Shown here piece by piece: positions 46,655 through 54,998 of a DNA stretch of 64,000 nt. Source of the DNA: Candidatus Competibacteraceae bacterium (lineage in GTDB: Bacteria > Pseudomonadota > Gammaproteobacteria > Competibacterales > Competibacteraceae); NCBI GenBank assembly GCA_016712625.1, contig JADJQQ010000006.1:153828-217827 (forward strand), read 5' to 3'. The notes under the pieces were generated by a model that saw only the letters and a program-made list of their open reading frames with translations, ran no database searches and was not told the origin of the DNA. Within the stretch, counting starts at the first letter, position 1; every line of letters begins with the position of its first letter. The position numbers were made by a program, and so were the translations under genes.

Positions 46655-48178
46655 ATGACCGCAACTCACGCTTTACAGGCCCTGCTGGAGGCTAGCCAAT
46701 CCGTTACCGAGCATCGACCTTGGCCGCGCGTCATCGTTACCCCCGAAACCTGGAATACCTTGCTTGAAGGCTTGGCCAGTGGGGCCTGGACCTTGCTGGG
46801 TTTATGGGGTGAACCCGTCATGGTGCATCTGGCGGTGCGTGAAGCGGCGAGCGGCACGCTGGCCATCGCCAGCCTGCCATGTCCCACCGGACAATTTCCC
46901 TCGGTAGGTCGCTGTCATCCGCCAGCCCAACGCTTAGAACGTACTTTGGTTGATCTGACCGGCTTGCGTCCAATGGATGCCGTCGATGCGCGTCCCTGGT
47001 TGGATCATGGCCGCTGGCCGGTGCGCCATCCTTTGGGATCAGCGACGGCGCCAGGGGAGTCGATGCCGCCTTATCGCTTTCTTCCCGTGGAAGGCGAGAG
47101 CTTGCATCAGATTCCGGTGGGACCGGTGCATGCGGGCATCATTGAGCCGGGCCATTTCCGCTTTACCGCCAACGGTGAAGCGGTGGTGCGACTGGAAGAG
47201 CGCTTGGGCTATGTCCACAAGGGGATCGAGAGCCTGCTTAATGGCGCGGATGTGGGACGAGCGGCGCGGCTGGTCGGGCGGGTGTCGGGCGATAGCACCG
47301 TGGCCTATGCCTGGGCTTTCGCCCGCGCGGTTGAGGCGGCAACGGAGACCGAGGCGCCTGAACGTGCCCACTGGCTGCGCGCCTTGATGGCTGAACTGGA
47401 GCGGCTGGCTAATCATTGCGGCGACTTTGGCGCCATTTGCAATGATGCCGCTTTCGCCATGATGCTGGCGTATTGCGCGGTGTTGCGCGAGCGGGTGCTG
47501 CGCGCCAGCGCCACCTGCTTCGGCCATCGGCTGATGATGGATCGTATCGTCCCCGGCGGGGTTGCCCATGATTTGTCGGCCGACGGCATCAACGCGTTGC
47601 GGGCTTTAATCGCTGAATTCCGCCATCAGTTTCCGGCGTTAATCGAGCTTTATGATAAGACGGCTTCGCTGCAAAATCGTACCGAGCATACCGGTTTCGT
47701 CAAACCAGCGCTGATTCAGCAATTCGGTTGTGGCGGCTACATCGGCCGCGCTGGCGGCCGGGCGTTCGATGCCCGTCGCGCGATCGCCTATCCGCCCTAC
47801 GACGAACTGTTATTCGATGTGCCGGTGCTGAGCGAGAGCGATGTCAACGCACGGGTATGGATACGGATTCGCGAAGTGGAACAAAGCTTGAGGCTGATCG
47901 AGCAAATTCTGGAGCAGTTGCCGGTCGGCCCGATTGGCAATGCGTTGCGGCGACCCGGTAACGCCAGAGAGGGCGTCGCGGTGGTTGAGGGATTTCGGGG
48001 CGATGTGCTGGTCTGGGTGCGGCTAACCGCCGCTGGCGCGGTGGAGCGCTGTCACCCGCGCGATCCCTCCTGGTTCCAGTGGCCACTGCTGGAGGCCGCC
48101 ATCGAAGACAACATCGTGGCGGATTTTCCGCTGTGCAATAAATCCTTCAACTGCTCGTATTCCGGTCATGATTTATAG
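46655..48178 (+). CDS. Hydrogenase large subunit-like protein lacking NiFe-binding cysteines (HyfG/NuoCD-like)
   Basis: A 507 aa soluble subunit. The N-terminal ~125 residues resemble the 30-kDa (NuoC) subunit; the rest resembles the large subunit of group 4 hydrogenases and NuoD (HQIPVGPVHAGIIEPGHF near 151-168, GYVHKGIE near 185-192). In true hydrogenases the first metal site reads RxCGxC; here it is RVSGDST (209-215), with serine at both cysteine places. The C-terminal DPCxxC site is replaced by PLCNKSFNCSYSGHDL (492-507), whose cysteines are six residues apart. No C-terminal maturation peptide is seen. Hydrogen turnover is therefore unlikely. The type matches the energy-converting hydrogenase-related (Ehr) complexes, whose redox partner is not settled. 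Confidence 0.87.
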   Translation: MTATHALQALLEASQSVTEHRPWPRVIVTPETWNTLLEGLASGAWTLLGLWGEPVMVHLAVREAASGTLAIASLPCPTGQFPSVGRCHPPAQRLERTLVDLTGLRPMDAVDARPWLDHGRWPVRHPLGSATAPGESMPPYRFLPVEGESLHQIPVGPVHAGIIEPGHFRFTANGEAVVRLEERLGYVHKGIESLLNGADVGRAARLVGRVSGDSTVAYAWAFARAVEAATETEAPERAHWLRALMAELERLANHCGDFGAICNDAAFAMMLAYCAVLRERVLRASATCFGHRLMMDRIVPGGVAHDLSADGINALRALIAEFRHQFPALIELYDKTASLQNRTEHTGFVKPALIQQFGCGGYIGRAGGRAFDARRAIAYPPYDELLFDVPVLSESDVNARVWIRIREVEQSLRLIEQILEQLPVGPIGNALRRPGNAREGVAVVEGFRGDVLVWVRLTAAGAVERCHPRDPSWFQWPLLEAAIEDNIVADFPLCNKSFNCSYSGHDL

Positions 48179-48190
48179 GACCTCTGTCTT

Positions 48191-48703
48191 ATGCGCAAGC
48201 TGCTGATTCAAAATCTGCTACGGTTGCCGCTGACGGTTCCCGCGCCGCCGCCTTCCGCGCAAGCCCTGGCGGAATTGGGTGCGCGGGTTGATCGGGCAGC
48301 CCGCGTGCGACTTGGCCGCAGCCTGTCGATCCGCGAAGTGGACGCGGGTTCTTGCAACGGCTGCGAGCTGGAAATTCACGCCCTGAATAATGCTTTTTAC
48401 GACATGGAACGGTTTGGCCTGCATGTCGTCGCCTCGCCACGGCATGCCGATGTCTTGTTGGTCACTGGGCCGGTGACCGCCAACATGCGGGAAGGTTTGG
48501 AACGGACTTATGCCGCCACGCCCGATCCGAAATGGGTGGTTGCGGTGGGTGATTGCGGGCGGGATGGCGGCGTATTCGCCGGCAGCTACGCGTGCGTCGG
48601 CGGCGTCTCCGCCGTGATTCCGGTCGATCTGCATATTCCCGGCTGCCCGCCGAATCCGTTACAACTACTGGAAGGGTTGCTGGCCTTGTTACAGGTCTCT
48701 TGA
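48191..48703 (+). CDS. HyfI/NuoB-like iron-sulfur small subunit
   Basis: A 170 aa soluble subunit of the NuoB/hydrogenase small-subunit family. The four ligands of the proximal [4Fe-4S] cluster (N2) are visible: C55 and C58 in SCNGC, C122 in GDCG and C152 in GCPPNP. An additional C135 lies between. A ~45-residue N-terminal extension is hydrophobic and proline-rich and may contact the membrane part. The cluster is retained even though the large subunit has lost the NiFe cysteines. It starts 13 bp after the large subunit gene, and nudC starts 5 bp later. Confidence 0.9.
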   Translation: MRKLLIQNLLRLPLTVPAPPPSAQALAELGARVDRAARVRLGRSLSIREVDAGSCNGCELEIHALNNAFYDMERFGLHVVASPRHADVLLVTGPVTANMREGLERTYAATPDPKWVVAVGDCGRDGGVFAGSYACVGGVSAVIPVDLHIPGCPPNPLQLLEGLLALLQVS

Positions 48704-48707
48704 GCTT

Positions 48708-49535
48708 ATGTTAGCGCTACCTGACGAGTTTGAGCCGGCCGTGTTGCCGGCCAGTGATACTGACGCTCCAAGCTGCTGGTTTATATTCGCCAGCGGTAAT
48801 TTGCTAGTGCGGCTGACGGCGGATGGCGCCGAACTGCCGGTTGCCGCGGTGTGGCCCTTTGCCAAGCTGCCGACTTTGCGTCGGCTGTATCTCGGATCGT
48901 TACGCGGACAACCCTGTCATGCCGCTGAAGTGGAGATGGCGATACCGCCGCCGGGAATGAAATTTGAAAGCTTGCGCGCTTTGTGGATGCGGTTGGACGA
49001 GCCGTTACTTGGCGTGGCCAGCCACGCGCTACAATTGATCGAATGGGATCGTACCCATCAATTTTGCGGTTGTTGTGGCGCGCCTACCCAGCGCCGGGCC
49101 CACGAGCGCGCCCGCCATTGCACCGCCTGCGACTTCGCCGCGTTTCCTCGGTTGTCGCCAGTGATCATGGTGCGAGTAGAATGGGAAGGAAAGATCTTGC
49201 TCGCGCGGGCGCCGCGCTTCGCGGCGGGGGTTTATAGCGTGCTGGCGGGTTTTGTCGAAGCCGGTGAAACGCTGGAGCAGGCGATTCACCGCGAAATTGC
49301 GGAAGAGGTAAATATTCAGGTACAGAATCCGCGCTATTTCGCCAGCCAGTCCTGGCCCTTTCCACATTCGCTGATGATCGCCTTTACCGCCGACTATGCC
49401 GGGGGGGACCTTCAGGTGGACGGACGGGAATTGCTGGAAGCGGGTTGGTTCGCGCCCGATGCCTTACCGGGCTTACCCAGCCCCATGAGCATGGCGTGGC
49501 GGCTGATTCAGGATTTTACGGCCAGAGTCCGATAA
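48708..49535 (+). CDS. nudC: NAD+ diphosphatase (NudC-type Nudix hydrolase)
   Basis: A 275 aa Nudix enzyme that hydrolyses NADH or NAD+ to NMN(H) and AMP, and in E. coli also removes NAD caps from RNA. The zinc ribbon cysteines are C120, C123, C138 and C141. The Nudix box is seen from GFVEAGETLEQA to REIAEEV near 181-201, and the NudC-specific motif SQSWPFPHS is near 213-221. The N-terminal ~110 residues form the NudC N-terminal domain. It begins 5 bp after the last hydrogenase-related gene and may be cotranscribed with it. Confidence 0.93.
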   Translation: MLALPDEFEPAVLPASDTDAPSCWFIFASGNLLVRLTADGAELPVAAVWPFAKLPTLRRLYLGSLRGQPCHAAEVEMAIPPPGMKFESLRALWMRLDEPLLGVASHALQLIEWDRTHQFCGCCGAPTQRRAHERARHCTACDFAAFPRLSPVIMVRVEWEGKILLARAPRFAAGVYSVLAGFVEAGETLEQAIHREIAEEVNIQVQNPRYFASQSWPFPHSLMIAFTADYAGGDLQVDGRELLEAGWFAPDALPGLPSPMSMAWRLIQDFTARVR

Positions 49536-49601
49536 ACGGATCAACCCGTGAACAAGGATTCGTGCCGCCGGCCATGATCCCCTAACTTTCGGAGTGCGGC
49601 G

Positions 49602-50297
49602 ATGTCCCCATCATTCAGGACAACGAGCAGTCATCCCAACGATCCCACGAGTTCCAAGGGTGATCGGGCGCGCTGGGTGGCGTTATGGCGGCGCGCCGTA
49701 CCCGGCGCTTTCAATTCGGCGGAGAGGGTTTTTACGGAGTTGGCGCGGTTCTATGGCGAGCCGCACCGTCGCTATCATACCTGGCGACATATCGAGCGTT
49801 GCTTGGAGGCCTTTGACCAAATCAGCCCCTTGGCAGACCATCCAGACGCTGTGGAAATGGCCCTTTGGTTTCACGATGCGATCTACACGGCGGGAGCCAA
49901 GGATAATGAATGGCGTAGCGCCGAATTGTTTCGAGAGTGGTCCAAGGGATGCGCGGACTCCAGCTTTCGAGACCGAGTTCATCGCCTCATTATGATCACT
50001 ACTCATCGCGAAATTCCCAATAACGTGGACGAGCGCCTGCTGGTGGATATTGATCTTAGTAGTTTTGGGTTGCCTTGGGATGAGTTTATAGAAGATGGCC
50101 AGCAGATTCGGGCCGAATTCGCGCAGTTGAGTGATGAGGTCTATTTCTCCGCGCTGCTGCGGTTTTTGTTATCGCTGTTAAACCGGCCAGTCTTTTTCTT
50201 TAGCGATTATTTCCAACAACGCTACGAACAAGCCGCGCGTGCTAACGTGCGGCGGTTGATCGAAAATTTGCGGGATCGCGGCCATGCTAGCGTCTGA
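49602..50297 (+). CDS. HD-domain family protein (predicted metal-dependent phosphohydrolase)
   Basis: A 231 aa cytoplasmic protein of the predicted metal-dependent HD phosphohydrolase type. The motifs are YHTWRHIERCL near 58-68, ALWFHDAIY near 87-95 (HD at 91-92), MITTHRE near 131-137 and DIDLSSFG near 148-155. The arrangement fits a divalent-metal phosphohydrolase of unknown substrate. The N-terminal ~22 residues are polar and may be dispensable. It overlaps the next gene by 14 bp, so the two are likely cotranscribed. Confidence 0.78.
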   Translation: MSPSFRTTSSHPNDPTSSKGDRARWVALWRRAVPGAFNSAERVFTELARFYGEPHRRYHTWRHIERCLEAFDQISPLADHPDAVEMALWFHDAIYTAGAKDNEWRSAELFREWSKGCADSSFRDRVHRLIMITTHREIPNNVDERLLVDIDLSSFGLPWDEFIEDGQQIRAEFAQLSDEVYFSALLRFLLSLLNRPVFFFSDYFQQRYEQAARANVRRLIENLRDRGHASV

Positions 50298-51277
50298 TGA
50301 CCAAAATGTTAAAAAGGGGACTCGAAAACCGAACGACCAGGTTACCGTGCTCGACGAAAAACAATCATTGCGTCAGCAGATCTCCGCGACGGTGTTGTTT
50401 GCGGATATCTGTGGTAGTACCCGGTTATTTGAAGAATATGGCGATTTGCGGGCGCGACGGATTGAAAGCCGGGTTCTGGCGCTACTGTCAGACAAAACTG
50501 CTCAGTTTGGCGGCACGGTCATCAAGACGATCGGCGATGAGATAATGAGCCGTTTTCCCGAAGCGGAAGGCGCGGTAAGCGCGGCGTGCAAGATGCAAGC
50601 GGCGCTCAAGGATGATGAAGCATTATCGGAGTTGAATATTGCGATTAAGATCGGTTTGCATCATGGGCCGGTATTGGTCGAGCAGGACGATGTGTTTGGC
50701 GATGCGGTCAACATCGCCGCCCGAATGGTGTCCCAAGCCAAGGCCGACCAGATCATCACCACGCGTGAGACTATCGGATTCTTATCGGAAAAGCTGGAAC
50801 GGACGACCCGCAGCCTGGGTTGGTCTCGGGTTCGCGGCAAACAGGATGAGATGGAAATCTTCGAGGTGATCTGGCAAGAGGAAACATCCAGCCTGACCCA
50901 GCTCTTTCATGTCAGCAAACAGGAAGAGCTCCGCAATCTGCTGTTTGGGCGGTTGCTGCTCGAATACCGCGATGAAAAGTTCGAGTTAGAACCCACATCC
51001 AAGCTGTTTACCATTGGCCGCGGCTACAAAAACCATTTGGTGGTGGATCGGGAATTGGTATCCCGCAGTCATGCCAATATCGAATTTCGGCAAGGCAAGT
51101 TTATTCTGACTGATCATAGTACTAATGGTACTTATTCTATTACTGGAGAACGGCTCACATTTCTTTTTGCGGCGGGAAGAGTTTGCTTTGCTCGATCAGG
51201 GAAGCATTTGTCTGGGACAGGCGATCAGCGACCACGGTACCGCTGAGCTAATCCGCTATCGCTGCGTTCGTAGCTGA
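50284..51277 (+). CDS. Class III adenylate/guanylate cyclase with FHA domain, frameshifted at the end
   Basis: A cytoplasmic protein with a class III nucleotide cyclase domain (~30-190): metal-binding Asp in VLFADICGSTR near 38-48, the second metal Asp in TIGDEIMSRF near 82-91, and FGDAVNIAARM near 138-148. An FHA domain (~225-300) follows with FTIGRGYKNHLVV and SRSHANI. The frame continues past the FHA as a nonsense tail ending at 51246. Removing one T from the T5 run at 51164-51168 instead gives FLRREEFALLDQGSICLGQ, a natural FHA ending, stopping at 51277. The domain mix suggests a cyclase regulated by phosphopeptide binding. The cyclase nucleotide specificity is not settled. Confidence 0.82.
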
Positions 51278-51306
51278 GATGGGTAAGCGTGGCGTAAGAG
51301 CGCCGC

Positions 51307-52041
51307 TTATAACACTTGCTTCAAAAACGTTTGCGCCCTGGGCTCCTTGGGCGCCGTGAAAAACACCATCGGCGGCGCATCTTCCAAGATCTTGCCGGCA
51401 TCCATGAACATGACCCGGTGCGCGACTTCGCGGGCGAAACCCATTTCGTGCGTCACCACCGCCATGGTCATCCCTTCTCGCGCCAGTTGCTGCATCACAT
51501 CCAGCACCTCGCCGACCATTTCTGGGTCGAGCGCGCTGGTTGGTTCGTCGAACAGCATCACTTTGGGGTCCATCGCCAACGCGCGGGCAATGGCGACCCG
51601 CTGCTGTTGGCCGCCAGACAGGCGGGACGGGTATTCGTGCGCCTTTTCAGCGATGCCGACCTTGGTCAACAAGGCCATCGCCTTGTCCTCGGCCTCGGCT
51701 GGCTTGCGCCTGCGCACAACCCGCTGCGCCAAGGTCACATTTTCCAGCACGGTCTTGTGCGGGAACAGGTTGAAGTGCTGAAACACCATCCCAACTTCCC
51801 GGCGCACCGTATTGATGTTGGTCTTGCTGTCGCCCAGATCAACCCCATCAATGATCACCTGACCGTCATCAAAGGCTTCCAGGCCGTTGAGGCAGCGTAG
51901 AAAGGTCGATTTGCCGGAACCGGATGGGCCGATGATGACCACAACCTCGCCCTTGCTGACCTGGGTGGATACGTTGTCCACCGCCCGCACCGGCTTGCCG
52001 CGTCCCGAAAAGACCTTGACGAGATTATTGACTTTAATCAC
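51307..52041 (-). CDS. Polar amino acid ABC transporter ATP-binding protein (GlnQ/AapP-like)
   Basis: Cytoplasmic ATPase, 244 aa from the GTG at 52041 (CGGAG upstream). The upstream TTG at 52062 is less likely. Visible are the Walker A loop GPSGSGKST near 35-43, the Q-loop [18 protein letters not shown], the signature [19 protein letters not shown] near 136-154 and Walker [15 protein letters not shown]. These match the GlnQ/HisP family. It would energise import of a polar amino acid with the following permease and binding proteins. Confidence 0.92.
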   Translation of the reverse strand: MIKVNNLVKVFSGRGKPVRAVDNVSTQVSKGEVVVIIGPSGSGKSTFLRCLNGLEAFDDGQVIIDGVDLGDSKTNINTVRREVGMVFQHFNLFPHKTVLENVTLAQRVVRRRKPAEAEDKAMALLTKVGIAEKAHEYPSRLSGGQQQRVAIARALAMDPKVMLFDEPTSALDPEMVGEVLDVMQQLAREGMTMAVVTHEMGFAREVAHRVMFMDAGKILEDAPPMVFFTAPKEPRAQTFLKQVL

Positions 52042-53002
52042 TGCGGGCGAATCTCCGTTCAAGCCAGAACAACAACTGCGAGAGCAAGGAGGTGACTACC
52101 AGATACAGCAGGGCCACGGTAAACCAGATTTCAAAGGTGGCGAAGCTGGAGGTGATGATTTCCCGGCCGCTCTTGGTCAGATCAGTGATGGCGATCACCG
52201 AGACGAGCGATGAATCCTTGATCAGGTTGATGAATTGACCGGCGAGCGGTGGTAACACCCGCTTGAGAGCTTGCGGCAGCACGATATGGGTCATGGTTTG
52301 CGCCGCTGTCATGCCCAGAGAACGCGCCGCCTCGCTTTGGCCCTTGGCAATGGATTGGATGCCAGCTCGGATAATTTCGGCGGTATACGCGCCGACAAAC
52401 AGGGCCAAAGCGCCGATGCCAGCCACGATCCGATCCAGATTAAGAACCGTGCCGATGAAAAAATAGAAAATGAAAATCTGCACCAGCAGCGGCGTTCCAC
52501 GAATCAACTCAATATAAAACACCGCCAAGCCGCGCAAGGTGGGGTTGGGCGATAACCGACATAAACCAGTGATGAGGCCGATGAACAGGCCGATAAAGCC
52601 GGAAACGAAGGAAATCCAAATGGTGACCCACAATCCCCAGGTCAGCGGCCCAATTTTCCATTGTCGTAGCGCGCCGATGTCGCTGTCTTCGGTCACGGTC
52701 TCACCGACTTTGACTTTTAGCGTATCGGTTTCAACGGTCACCGAAACCGCTTGAGCGCCGTTAGCGGGCGTGATGTCCACCCGGCTGCGAGCGCCATCCG
52801 GACGGATTTGGGTGATCGTTCCAGCCACTGGCGCCGATTGGGCGTCCTCAGCCTGATAGAAAAAATACTGCGGCACGCGCTCCCAGCGCCACTCGTAGTT
52901 GACTCGCTTGGTCGCCACCCACAGCCCGGCGGCCAAGCTTAGGAGAATCAGCGCCAGTAGCCCGTGCCAGGGCCACTGGGTGGGATGTCGATTGAGAGGC
53001 AC
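52034..53002 (-). CDS. Amino acid ABC transporter permease with extra periplasmic region
   Basis: A 322 aa permease of the His/Glu/Gln/Arg type. The EAA loop for ATPase contact is seen as [20 protein letters not shown] near 224-243. A first membrane helix (~13-30) is followed by about 85 residues of polar sequence (~32-115, with repeated beta-like stretches around [17 protein letters not shown]) before the second helix. Typical permeases of this type are ~220-240 aa and lack this part, so it is an added periplasmic domain. Four further helices end the protein. Only one permease gene is present, so it would act as a homodimer. Confidence 0.9.
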   Translation of the reverse strand: MPLNRHPTQWPWHGLLALILLSLAAGLWVATKRVNYEWRWERVPQYFFYQAEDAQSAPVAGTITQIRPDGARSRVDITPANGAQAVSVTVETDTLKVKVGETVTEDSDIGALRQWKIGPLTWGLWVTIWISFVSGFIGLFIGLITGLCRLSPNPTLRGLAVFYIELIRGTPLLVQIFIFYFFIGTVLNLDRIVAGIGALALFVGAYTAEIIRAGIQSIAKGQSEAARSLGMTAAQTMTHIVLPQALKRVLPPLAGQFINLIKDSSLVSVIAITDLTKSGREIITSSFATFEIWFTVALLYLVVTSLLSQLLFWLERRFARSD

Positions 53003-53004
53003 GG

Positions 53005-53811
53005 CTACTGCACGTCTTTCAGCCAGTCAGTATTTTTAAACCATTTTTGAAGCAATTTTTCGTGCGTGCCGTCTTGTTTGATCTTGGCGAGGAACCCATT
53101 GAGCGCCTTAAGAAATTCGGGATCCCCCTTGGCGACGGCCCAGCCGATTGGCTCGTCGGTGAAAGGCTGATCCAGGAACACCAGCTTGCCCTCGCCGCGC
53201 TGGACGTTGGCGACCAAATTGTAGGGGGCGTCGTAAACGAAGGCGTCCACTTTGCCGTTGACGACTTCCATTACGCCTTCGGCTTCGGTTTCGTAGGAGA
53301 AATATTTGGCTTTGGCGATATGCTTCTTGGCCGCGATTTCCCCGGTCGTACCCAGTTTGGAAGCGATTTTGTAGTCGGGATGATTGAGGTCTTTGTAGGA
53401 TTTGACTTTCGCGGCCAAGTCTTTGCGCAAGAGAATAGTCTGGCCAATCAGCATGTAGGGGTCAGAGAAATCGACCTTTTCCTTGCGCTCGTTGGTGATG
53501 GTCATCCCGCTCATGATGATGTCGCATTTGTTAGTGATCAGCGCCGGGATGATGCCGTCCCACGCAGTGCTGACCAGATCCAGTTTGGCCGCGCTCAATT
53601 CCTTGGCCATCAGTGCGGCAATATCGGGATCGAATCCGATGATTTTGCCGCGCTTGTCGGTCATCTCGAACGGCATGTACGCAGGCTCCAGACAAACCCG
53701 TAATCCGTCTTTCTTGATTTGCTCCAGCTTGCCTGCCCAAACAGGCGCCGCGCTCAGACCGAGCACAACGAGGGTGGCCAGCGCGACGAGCGGAAAGAGA
53801 CGGTTTTTCAT
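53005..53811 (-). CDS. Polar amino acid ABC transporter substrate-binding protein (copy 1)
   Basis: Periplasmic binding protein, 268 aa. A signal peptide (LFPLVALATLVVLGLSAAPVWA) ends before GKLEQ. The SBP3 domain follows with LRVCLEPAYMPFE near 36-48 and IIGFDPDIAALMAKEL near 57-72. The ligand-contact part includes DIIMSGMTITNERK and KLGTTGEIAAKKHI. A Lys/Arg-type preference cannot be read reliably. It lies between the permease gene (2 bp) and a paralogous binding-protein gene upstream (83 bp), so it is probably transcribed with both. Confidence 0.92.
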   Translation of the reverse strand: MKNRLFPLVALATLVVLGLSAAPVWAGKLEQIKKDGLRVCLEPAYMPFEMTDKRGKIIGFDPDIAALMAKELSAAKLDLVSTAWDGIIPALITNKCDIIMSGMTITNERKEKVDFSDPYMLIGQTILLRKDLAAKVKSYKDLNHPDYKIASKLGTTGEIAAKKHIAKAKYFSYETEAEGVMEVVNGKVDAFVYDAPYNLVANVQRGEGKLVFLDQPFTDEPIGWAVAKGDPEFLKALNGFLAKIKQDGTHEKLLQKWFKNTDWLKDVQ

Positions 53812-53846
53812 GCGTAAAATCCCCTTCGGAAAATTGTTAAGGGCGC

Positions 53847-53865
53847 GCTTAGGTAATCCCTAAGC
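53847..53865. other. Hairpin between the two binding-protein genes
   Basis: A perfect 7-bp stem GCTTAGG / CCTAAGC with a five-base loop lies in the 83-bp gap between the two paralogous genes. No T-run follows, so it is more likely an mRNA-stability or partial-attenuation element than a strong terminator. Confidence 0.45.
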
Positions 53866-53894
53866 ACAAACCCCTCTAAAAAGGCTTTATAGAT

Positions 53895-54704
53895 TCAAGG
53901 TAGTTGCACATTCTTTAGCCAATCCGTGTTCTTAAACCATTTATTATAGAGCTTATATTTCGTGCCATCTTTTTGAATCTTTTGTAAGAATTTGTTGAGC
54001 CAGGCGATAAATTCGGGATCGCCTTTACGTACCGCGCAACCGATCGGTTCAAAGGTGAAAGGTGAGTCCAGAAATACCAGTTTACCCGCTTCGTGCTGTC
54101 CAACAGCGACGGCGTTATAGGGAGAATCGTAGATAAAAGCGTCAACTTTACCATTGAGCACGCCCTCAACCCCTTCTTCGGGCGTGGCAACGAGGGTGTG
54201 CTGTGCTTTGGGGATATATTCTTTGGCCGCGGCTTCACTGGTCGTTCCCTGTTTTGACATCACTTTATATTTCGGGTCATTCAAGTCGACATAAGATTTT
54301 ACCTTATCAGCTAATTCCTTACGCAGCAGCACGCTTTGGCCGATCGTGATGTAAGCGTTGGTAAAGTCGATTTTTTGGCGGCGTTCATCGGTAATGCTCA
54401 TGCCGCTCATAATGATGTCGCATTTATCACCAATCAACGCCGGAATGATGTCACTCCAGGCAATTTTGACCAATTCCAGCTTGGGCGCGCCAATCTCTTT
54501 GGCCAAGATACTGGCAAGATCCGGATCGAACCCGATGATTTTTCCTTGCTTGTCATTCATGATGAATGGCATATAACCCGGTTCCAGACAAACTCGTAAT
54601 CCGTTTTTCTTGATTAGCTCCATGTTACCAGCCCAGGCGGCTGGCAGGCTGAGGGTACATAAGGCTAAGGCGACGGCGGAAATCCAGCAACTTTTACGCT
54701 TCAT
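53895..54704 (-). CDS. Polar amino acid ABC transporter substrate-binding protein (copy 2)
   Basis: Paralogue of the previous gene, 269 aa and close in sequence throughout. The signal peptide (ISAVALALCTLSLPAAWA) ends before GNMEL. Motifs match copy 1: LRVCLEPGYMPFI, IIGFDPDLASILAKEI, DIIMSGMSITDERR. It is first in the minus-strand transporter block, so it may be the most highly expressed. The differences near the ligand region suggest a related but not identical ligand. Confidence 0.92.
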   Translation of the reverse strand: MKRKSCWISAVALALCTLSLPAAWAGNMELIKKNGLRVCLEPGYMPFIMNDKQGKIIGFDPDLASILAKEIGAPKLELVKIAWSDIIPALIGDKCDIIMSGMSITDERRQKIDFTNAYITIGQSVLLRKELADKVKSYVDLNDPKYKVMSKQGTTSEAAAKEYIPKAQHTLVATPEEGVEGVLNGKVDAFIYDSPYNAVAVGQHEAGKLVFLDSPFTFEPIGCAVRKGDPEFIAWLNKFLQKIQKDGTKYKLYNKWFKNTDWLKNVQLP

Positions 54705-54842
54705 AAACTAAATTCCTTCTGAATAATTCGAATAACACTGAAAAAACTAAAGGGTGATGCTCCGATTGGAACCATCAATCGGGCACTCTATCATAGTAGT
54801 GCAAATTTTATTTTACACTCAACACAAATTTATCACAGCGTT

Positions 54843-54998
54843 TCACGTTGATTTCCCTTCATCAAGCAACTCTCTAATAATCATGGATGTGCCGCACTTG
54901 GGGCAGCGCGGCATCTCCTCAATAGGGATATAAATCAGCGAGGTATAGCGGCATTTTGGGCATTGGATTTGAACGGGTTCGGCTTTATCGCGCTGCAT
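54843..54998 (-). CDS. Zinc-ribbon mini-protein (51 aa)
   Basis: Very small cytoplasmic protein with two CxxC pairs: CPKC at 13-16 and CPKC at 32-35. Together they make a zinc ribbon. The start at 54998 is preferred because GAGGAG lies eight bases upstream on the minus strand; an in-frame start farther up has no such site. It overlaps the end of argD by 14 bp and is transcribed from the same strand, so it is probably coupled with it. The function is unknown. Confidence 0.75.
   Translation of the reverse strand: MQRDKAEPVQIQCPKCRYTSLIYIPIEEMPRCPKCGTSMIIRELLDEGKST

Noticed and set aside
46655..48178. Functional NiFe hydrogenase large subunit
   Set aside because: Both cysteine-pair motifs needed for the metal site are replaced, so the family match alone does not justify calling it a hydrogenase.
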